A DNA stretch of 64,000 nt from Hyphococcus sp. (GTDB lineage Bacteria; Pseudomonadota; Alphaproteobacteria; Caulobacterales; Parvularculaceae). A program made the translations under genes and the position numbers. Where the stretch lies: assembly GCA_028284345.1 (NCBI GenBank), contig JANQRY010000003.1:806001-870000 (forward strand), given 5' to 3'. Positions within the stretch are counted from its first letter, which is position 1, and the number at the start of each line of letters is the position of its first letter. Below the pieces are notes generated by a model. The model saw only the letters and a list, made by a program, of their open reading frames with translations. It did not search any database and was not told the origin of the DNA. Shown one piece after another: positions 60,656 to 64,000 of the stretch.

Positions 60656-61270
60656 TTACTCCGCCGCTGCGGGCGCTTCAACGCCGCGTTTAAATCCCGG
60701 CGGCTGGTAAATGCGCCAGGACCAGTAATGATTGCCGCCGTCGCGGCTGGCGCGCACCCAGGCGTCGCTGCGCAATTGCTGGTCGATCATCCAGTTGAGA
60801 TAGCCATGGGCGCAGAGAACGACGTCGCCGGCCTCGGCGTGTTCGGCAAGGCGCGCGGCGATTTTGCGCACCCGGCGCCAGCTCTGTATGTGGTTTTCCA
60901 CCCCTTCCGGGGCGAAGCCCAGAAACCACAGGGTGCGCGAAACGACGCCCCACTGGCCCGGGCGCAATTTGATGAAATCGGGAAATGGCGGCGCCGGCAG
61001 CGGCGCCTCCACAAACATGGGATCGGCGGGAATGGCGCGGTCGGCCCCGGCGATATGGCGGGCGGTCTCGATCGCCCGGGGCAGGGTCGAGGACAGGATC
61101 GTCTCGGCCCGGTCGGCAAGGTCGATCAGGCTTTCCGGCGGGCGCTCGTCGGCGGCGAGGCCGCTGGCGTCATATTGCGCCCACCAGTCGCCATATTCTC
61201 CCGCCGTGATGGTGAGATCGCGGGAGAGGTCCGGGCGCCCGTGACGCACAGTGATGATCCGGCCGGTCAT
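60656..61270 (-). CDS. Histidine phosphatase (phosphoglycerate-mutase-like) protein
   Basis: A 204-residue protein starting at MTGRIITVRHGRPDLSRD, with the catalytic RHG at 9-11 and the second conserved histidine in CAHGYLNWM. The open frame reaches 36 codons further up but lacks a ribosome site and this is the family N-terminus. It would hydrolyse a phosphate ester; the substrate is not clear. It runs into xseB. Confidence 0.87.
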   Translation of the reverse strand: MTGRIITVRHGRPDLSRDLTITAGEYGDWWAQYDASGLAADERPPESLIDLADRAETILSSTLPRAIETARHIAGADRAIPADPMFVEAPLPAPPFPDFIKLRPGQWGVVSRTLWFLGFAPEGVENHIQSWRRVRKIAARLAEHAEAGDVVLCAHGYLNWMIDQQLRSDAWVRASRDGGNHYWSWRIYQPPGFKRGVEAPAAAE

Positions 61271-61419
61271 GGAACGTGCCCGATGCCCCTTGCTGGAGCC
61301 GTTCGCACGCCGAATGAGCCGGGCGAACGGATCCAAGTTTTTGTTGGCGCGGATTGCGGCCGCAAAACCGGCGACCACTTTTGCGGCAAGCCGCGCTGAG
61401 GGCCCTTATGGCGCGGTTT

Positions 61420-62346
61420 TCAGGCGCTCATCAAGCTTTTCACATGGGCCGCGGCGCTGGCCGCCAGGGCCTTGAGATCATAGCCCCCTTCAAGGACCGA
61501 GATCAGCCGGCCCCCCGCCTTGTCCCGGGCGACGCCGGCGATTTCGGCCGTCGCCCAGGCGAAATCCGCCTCGGTCAGATTGAGGCCCCCAAGGGGGTCG
61601 GCCCTGTGGGCGTCAAAGCCGGCGGAAATGACAATGAAATCGGGGTCGAATTCTGAAAGCGCCGGCAGCAACCGCTCGCCCCAGGCGCGACGGAATTCCT
61701 CGCCGCCCGTCCCGCCGGGAAGCGGCGCGTTAGCGATATTGTCAAAGGCGCCGCGGTCGGTGTCGCGGCCCGTGCCCGGATATTGCGGCCATTCATGGGA
61801 CGAGGCGTAAAACGCGTTTTCATCATGCCAGAACGCCGCCTCGGTGCCGTTGCCGTGATGCACGTCGAAATCGAGGACGGCGACGCGCTTGGCGCCATGC
61901 TCGCGGGCGTGGATGGCGGCGATGGCGGCGGAATTGAAAAAGCAGAACCCCATGGCGCGTTCGGGCTCGGCGTGATGACCCGGCGGGCGCGCGGCGACAA
62001 AGGCGTTTTTCGCCTCGCCCGCAAACACCGCATCAACCGCGGCGACGGCGCCGCCGGCGGCACGCAAGGCCGCTTCGAGGGAGGACGGACCCATAAAGGT
62101 GTCGGCGTCGAACTGTGCAAGGCCCTCGGTCGGCGCGTTTTCCTCCACGACGCGGCGGTAGGCTTCCGGATGCACGCGTTCGATCTCATCCGCCGTCGCT
62201 ATTGGCGGGGTCCGTTTTTCAAGATGCGCGAAGTCGTCATGGCAAAGCGCCGCCTCGACCGCATCGTAGCGCCCGCCATGTTCCACATGACCGGGCGGCA
62301 CTTCGTGGCGGGAAAAAACGGGGTGGGTAAAGAGTAGGGTGGTCAT
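61420..62346 (-). CDS. Histone-deacetylase-superfamily (acetoin-utilisation-like) protein
   Basis: A 308-residue zinc-dependent deacetylase. HAEPERAMGFCFFNSAAIA holds the catalytic histidine, DFDVHHGNGTEAAFW the zinc aspartate and histidine, SAGFDAHRADPLGG the second zinc aspartate, and LEGGYDL the transition-state tyrosine. Bacterial members deacetylate polyamines, acetyl-CoA-related or unknown amides. It is followed by the phosphatase and xseB on the same strand. Confidence 0.93.
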   Translation of the reverse strand: MTTLLFTHPVFSRHEVPPGHVEHGGRYDAVEAALCHDDFAHLEKRTPPIATADEIERVHPEAYRRVVEENAPTEGLAQFDADTFMGPSSLEAALRAAGGAVAAVDAVFAGEAKNAFVAARPPGHHAEPERAMGFCFFNSAAIAAIHAREHGAKRVAVLDFDVHHGNGTEAAFWHDENAFYASSHEWPQYPGTGRDTDRGAFDNIANAPLPGGTGGEEFRRAWGERLLPALSEFDPDFIVISAGFDAHRADPLGGLNLTEADFAWATAEIAGVARDKAGGRLISVLEGGYDLKALAASAAAHVKSLMSA

Positions 62347-62646
62347 GGGCGTTGATTACAATGGTGTTCATTCCGGCGAAAGCCGGAAATCTCTATCGGT
62401 TGAGGTGATGCCTAATACCGGCGCCCGGTATTGGCCCAAATTGAACATTCAATAGAAGTGGGTCCAATCACACGACAATCGTCCAACCGGGCGCCGACAC
62501 AAGTATTTGTTTTGTTCGCTTTGGGGAAGATTGTACCAACAGATACAATGGAAATTCTGCGACAAACAAGAAAGCATCGATTCACATATCAGCGCGTTTT
62601 GCAGATCCAGCACTCTCGATGCAGACATTCAATCCATGAGAGCGTT
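62347..62646. other. AT-rich gap, no gene seen
   Basis: About 300 bases. It begins with a short hairpin (TTCCGGCGAAAGCCGGAA near 62371) and then becomes clearly AT-richer than the rest of the window up to the DUF4386 gene. The open frame at 62431-62688 has no homologue-like features and is not called. Confidence 0.5.
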
Positions 62647-63300
62647 TCACACTGTTCCAGCAATGCCCCGAAAACGTTTTTCAGGTAGACTATTTCTTTT
62701 CACTATAAGCCAGACACTCAGCGCAAGTTCCGCACTTGCCATGATCAACATAATTAGCACCGAAAATGGTTCAGGCAGTCGAAGGTCTATAAAAAAAACA
62801 ACATATGTAAACGAAGCAATTATCAATAACACGCCAAGGCTTTTCGGAATGTATCCAGACTTGAGGACCGAATAACCGAGTACAAAAATATGGAATGCGA
62901 AAAAAATGTATCCCAAAAGCTTTATAGAGGCGTAGCCGTACGCATCGATTATTTGAAATAGCAGCGCCAGCACTCCAACCATCAATGCGCCAGCATAAAG
63001 TAGCCGGAGCGCGCCCGTCAGCGACGCAAGTTTCTTATTGGCTGGCTTGAGTACAACATAAAGAGCAAGGCCAATAATAGAGTCGAGCACGAGTACGATT
63101 AAATAACCGATTGCGGCAAATCCAAATAGCCTGGGATTGGCCTCGATATCACGGGCTAAAGCAGCAGTATCTCCGGGCACAACAAAATTAGCCAACAGAA
63201 AATCATCAACCAACGTTACCAATAAAACCGAAATTACAAACGCAATCCCGACAATCAACGCCGCCTTTCTTGGAGATGTATCAGTGATGCAATTTTTCAA
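62647..63300 (-). CDS. DUF4386 membrane protein, likely acquired
   Basis: A 217-residue integral membrane protein with about six helices: SVLLVTLVDDFLL, LFGFAAIGYLIVLVLDSIIG, LYVVLKPANKKLASL, LLYAGALMVGVLALLFQII. The GYLIVLVLDSIIGLALYVVL and ALRLLYAG stretches are the DUF4386 pattern. It starts at a TTG behind AGGACGG. Base use is clearly AT-rich, with codons such as AAT, ATA and TTA that its neighbours avoid, indicating horizontal transfer. Function unknown. Confidence 0.85.
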   Translation of the reverse strand: MKNCITDTSPRKAALIVGIAFVISVLLVTLVDDFLLANFVVPGDTAALARDIEANPRLFGFAAIGYLIVLVLDSIIGLALYVVLKPANKKLASLTGALRLLYAGALMVGVLALLFQIIDAYGYASIKLLGYIFFAFHIFVLGYSVLKSGYIPKSLGVLLIIASFTYVVFFIDLRLPEPFSVLIMLIMASAELALSVWLIVKRNSLPEKRFRGIAGTV

Positions 63301-63504
63301 TTATAACCGTCCTACTTCATCCTTACAGCCTTGGGGCGTCATTTCGACAAGCAAGCACATATCTCTTTTGAAAAATTGACCACCGTCAATGTTTGCAACT
63401 GGCGTTGATGGAGAGAATGAAGGGACTATCGTGACAATATGCGCATTCCCGCCGCAAGCCTTCATGCGCTTCCATCAATATGGTCGCATGAATATACTGG
63501 CTCG

Positions 63505-64000
63505 ATGATCCTACGCCGCGCGACACTCTCCGACGCCGACCTTCTCGAAGACTGGCGCAAGCGGCCGCACGTTCAGGCCGGCTTCGGCGCGGAAGACCCG
63601 CCCGACTGGCGCGAGGAACTGTCGATCGACGAGGACTGGCATGATCCGGTCATCGCCGAGGTCGACGGCCGGCCCGTGGGCTATATGGAGATCATCGACC
63701 CGGCGCGCGAGGCGACCCATTACTGGGGCGATGTCGAAGCCAACTTGCGCGCCCTCGACATTTTCGTCGGCGACGAAAACGATCTCGGCAAAGGCTATGG
63801 CGCCGCAATGATGCGCCTTGCGCTCGAACGATGCTTCGCCGCGCCAGAGGTAACGGCCGTCATTATCGACCCGCTCGTCTCAAATGTCCGCGCCATTCGG
63901 TTTTACGAGCGGCTGGGCTTCCGCCATGAGGACGTGCGGGAATTTGATGGCAATGAATGCGCGGTGATGCGGCTGACGCGGGAGACGTGGAAAGCGACGA
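63505..64000 (+). CDS. GNAT-family N-acetyltransferase, 3' end cut by the window
   Basis: An open frame from an ATG at 63505 to the window edge, 165 codons without stop. The N-terminal ILRRATLSDADLLEDWRKRP, GYMEIID and the acetyl-CoA motif LGKGYGAAMMRLALERCF followed by VSNVRAIRFYERLGF are those of GNAT enzymes, close to the aminoglycoside 6'-acetyltransferase/Acetyltransf_3 branch. The substrate is not clear, and the C-terminus is outside the window. Confidence 0.88.
   Translation, partial: MILRRATLSDADLLEDWRKRPHVQAGFGAEDPPDWREELSIDEDWHDPVIAEVDGRPVGYMEIIDPAREATHYWGDVEANLRALDIFVGDENDLGKGYGAAMMRLALERCFAAPEVTAVIIDPLVSNVRAIRFYERLGFRHEDVREFDGNECAVMRLTRETWKAT

Noticed and set aside
1..64000. CRISPR array, prophage, transposon or secretion-system cluster
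   Set aside because: No regularly spaced direct repeats, phage structural genes, transposases or secretion ATPases were seen in any frame.

Overview
The window is GC-rich (visibly about 60-65%) alphaproteobacterial DNA. This is inferred from codon use, TonB-dependent receptors of the type common in marine and sphingomonad-like Alphaproteobacteria, and the grouping of histone-deacetylase-like protein, xseB, dxs and tlyA at the right end. The exact family cannot be fixed by eye; Parvularculales, Hyphomonadales or Sphingomonadales are plausible. No CRISPR array, phage, transposase, plasmid replication or integrase gene was seen.

Layout. 0.27-0.75 kb holds two tRNA genes (Gln-UUG, Pro-CGG). 1-44 kb is a dense accessory block that reads as an aromatic-compound catabolic island cut into about ten divergent modules: an aldo/keto reductase and IclR regulator; a sulfatase/TonB receptor pair with a Dabb protein and an MhpB-type extradiol dioxygenase; an HpaI-type aldolase with a flavin reductase carrying a MarR-like tail; two LigF-like GSTs, a TetR regulator and a P450; a LigW/gamma-resorcylate-type decarboxylase, a glutaredoxin-AhpD fusion and a group-D flavin monooxygenase; a LysR/DODA/azoreductase trio; two more group-D monooxygenases; a cupin and a second TetR; a pyrogallol-hydroxytransferase-like molybdenum enzyme with its Fe-S subunit; a BphC-type dioxygenase, LysR, AAHS transporter and amidohydrolase; two further TonB receptors; and a GntR regulator with a fumarylacetoacetase-family hydrolase.

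From about 44.4 kb to the end the genes are mostly ordinary chromosomal ones: small VOC and YCII proteins, a DUF442 phosphatase-like protein, an ATP-grasp protein, a metallo-beta-lactamase-fold hydrolase, pdxH, aroC, an MddA-like methyltransferase, tlyA, a glycosyltransferase, dxs, a TPR/TonB-C protein, an SDR, xseB, a histidine phosphatase, a histone-deacetylase-like protein, an AT-rich DUF4386 gene that looks acquired, and a GNAT gene cut by the window edge.

How it fits together (inference). The receptors and AAHS transporter would import an aromatic substrate. The sulfatase and GSTs could strip sulfate or ether groups, and the decarboxylase, P450, three flavin monooxygenases (fed FMNH2 by one shared reductase) and the molybdenum hydroxytransferase would move or add ring hydroxyls. 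Three ring-cleavage dioxygenases of different families would open the ring, and the FAH-family hydrolase and HpaI aldolase would cut the meta-cleavage product to central metabolites. The most unusual items are the hydroxytransferase with an SCP2-like N-terminal domain, the glutaredoxin-AhpD-AhpD fusion, and several matched inverted repeats that suggest which regulator controls which module. Intergenic hairpin repeats (REP-like) recur across the window.
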